A stretch of DNA of 33,038 nucleotides, from the NCBI GenBank assembly GCA_030950835.1, contig JAUZQU010000124.1:1-33038 (forward strand), given 5' to 3'. The position numbers and the translations under genes were made by a program. Positions 32,180 through 33,038 of the stretch are shown here, in pieces. The notes under the pieces are model-generated. The model made no database searches and was not told where the DNA came from. It saw only the letters and a program-made list of their open reading frames with translations. Within the stretch, counting starts at the first letter, position 1, and each line of letters begins with the position of its first letter. This DNA comes from Mariprofundaceae bacterium (lineage in GTDB: Bacteria > Pseudomonadota > Zetaproteobacteria > Mariprofundales > Mariprofundaceae).

Positions 32180-32533
32180 TTACGAAACACGTGTGTGAAA
32201 GTGCACCACAGCGGTTGGTATCGTACCACGATACCATTGCTGTGCTCTTTTATAGTCACCATCAGAAAAGCGTAAGGGCCAGTATTGCAAAGCTTCTCCG
32301 TACCTGACAACAAGAAGCGCAATCAGGTACGAATCGTAGATATTCTGCCAAACCTGCACAAGAGGCCCGTACTTCGTCACCATCTGAGCCTGCCACTCGA
32401 CAAACTCAGGAGCAATCTCCATTGCCTGAAGATGCTCATCATAGGCCGCACGGCGTAAGGCCAGAAGGTCCTGATACGGCATGGCGGCCTCTTCTTCGCG
32501 TGTCATCATCAATAACTCAGCCTTTTTGGACAT
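32180..32533 (-). CDS. unknown 117-residue protein
   Basis: 117 residues from ATG 32533, which has GAAGGAGG six nt upstream; an in-frame GTG one codon earlier is less likely. It is helix-rich with an Asp/Glu/Met-rich N-terminal part (residues 1-40), a Trp-containing part (FVEWQAQMVTKYGPLVQVWQNIYDSYLIALLVV) and an end rich in Arg and His. The hydrophobic segment near 65-78 looks like the inside of a helical bundle. I do not recognise a family. Its position between two beta-rich virion genes suggests an assembly or structural role. Confidence 0.7.
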   Translation of the reverse strand: MSKKAELLMMTREEEAAMPYQDLLALRRAAYDEHLQAMEIAPEFVEWQAQMVTKYGPLVQVWQNIYDSYLIALLVVRYGEALQYWPLRFSDGDYKRAQQWYRGTIPTAVVHFHTRVS

Positions 32534-32554
32534 CACATGCCTCCTTCTACCGCA

Positions 32555-33038
32555 CTAGAACGTTGCTGTGACAGCATGCGTCTGTGAGAACGTTGCTGTG
32601 AGATATAAGACAAGAATAATCTCGTCAGCCAGACCAGCGGGCATAAACATCGCCGTGGCCGTGAGAGCACTGACAAGGTTGATCGCTGTCTCAAGATCTG
32701 CCGCTGTCTCAACCGCGGCCGAAATGGCCGCGTCAAAAAGAACTGGAAGGAGCAATTGTGCCGATACACTAGCCGATGCCACAATCGACGTATCAAGCAC
32801 GATAGCTGTAGCAAGCTGACTTCCAAGCATGCATGTGCCTGAGAACTGCGAGTCAAATACAACCTGCGTGCTAAGTTCAGCTCCGGTTCCGAGAGACACA
32901 GGAAGACTTGACGTCAGCGCTATGCTCGTTGTCAGCGAGGGCTGCGGCAGTGTTCCTGACACCGCAAGCACGCTATCCAAGAGAATCTGCGTGGTGAGGT
33001 CGGATGCGAATGCCCCAGAGACGCCGATTCCTGCGTCA
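32555..33038 (-). CDS. tandem-repeat structural protein, partial at the window edge
   Basis: The open frame runs past the right edge, so the start lies outside the window; 160 residues are visible. They form seven degenerate repeats of 20-21 residues with the pattern V-S-x(5-7)-L-x-T-x-I/V-x-L/F-x-S-x-L/I, for example SDLTTQILLDSVLAV, SLTTSIALTSSLPV and SQLATAIVLDTSIVA. Such repeats suggest a beta-solenoid or stacked beta-sheet, like phage decoration or fibre shafts. There is no charge bias and few aromatics. The gene ends at TAG 32555. Length and full function cannot be judged. Confidence 0.75.
   Translation of the reverse strand, partial: DAGIGVSGAFASDLTTQILLDSVLAVSGTLPQPSLTTSIALTSSLPVSLGTGAELSTQVVFDSQFSGTCMLGSQLATAIVLDTSIVASASVSAQLLLPVLFDAAISAAVETAADLETAINLVSALTATAMFMPAGLADEIILVLYLTATFSQTHAVTATF

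Noticed and set aside
1..33038. CRISPR arrays, insertion sequences, integrase or attachment sites
   Set aside because: No regular direct repeats with spacers, no transposase or recombinase motifs and no tRNA fragments were seen.

Overview
The window is part of the genome of a tailed double-stranded DNA bacteriophage with a long tail, most likely a siphovirus. Every gene I can support is on the minus strand, so the region is read from the right edge to the left. Genes are tightly packed, with many 1-4 nt start/stop overlaps (TAATG, ATGA, GTGA) and many GGAGG-type ribosome binding sites; several genes start with GTG. These signals are bacterial. The host cannot be named from the sequence. Terminase, lysis, replication and integration genes are not in the window.

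Right edge to about 29.5 kb: a partial repeat protein, an unknown protein, a two-domain fibre or decoration-like protein, a baseplate-upper-protein-like beta domain, three very basic Lys/Arg-rich proteins and a small HNH endonuclease. From 29.5 to 24.1 kb is the head module: portal, scaffold, SU10-like major capsid protein, DnaT-like adaptor, head closure protein and HK97 gp10-like neck protein, followed by a fourth small basic protein. Between the neck genes and the tail terminator lies a 1022-residue enzyme that joins a GT4 glycosyltransferase, a class I methyltransferase and a GT2 glycosyltransferase.

From 20.8 to 6.6 kb is the tail module: a tiny unknown protein, tail terminator, tail tube protein, a tail assembly chaperone pair, a 1587-residue tape measure, and a lambda/GTA-like tip set. 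The tip set consists of a DUF2460-like distal protein, an L-like four-cysteine protein, an NlpC/P60 peptidase and an I-J fusion. The chaperone pair is joined by a predicted -1 frameshift at TTTTTTG. The methyl/glycosyltransferase probably acts on the virion, because it is made together with virion proteins.

From 6.6 kb to the left edge is an accessory module: an unknown 290-residue protein, a cupin, an Asp/Asn beta-hydroxylase-like 2OG-Fe(II) dioxygenase, a short PurM (AIR synthetase), a rho-independent terminator, an unknown protein, a 265-nt gap with three strong hairpins and a possible promoter, a full TROVE/vWA Ro60-like RNA-binding protein, and two unknown proteins that look like diverged tandem paralogues. 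The left 147 nt hold a strong inverted repeat and a possible promoter. The most interesting parts are the Ro60 homologue with the structured, possibly Y-like RNA beside it, the triple-domain glycan enzyme inside the structural operon, the dioxygenase/cupin/PurM cluster, and the frameshift signal.
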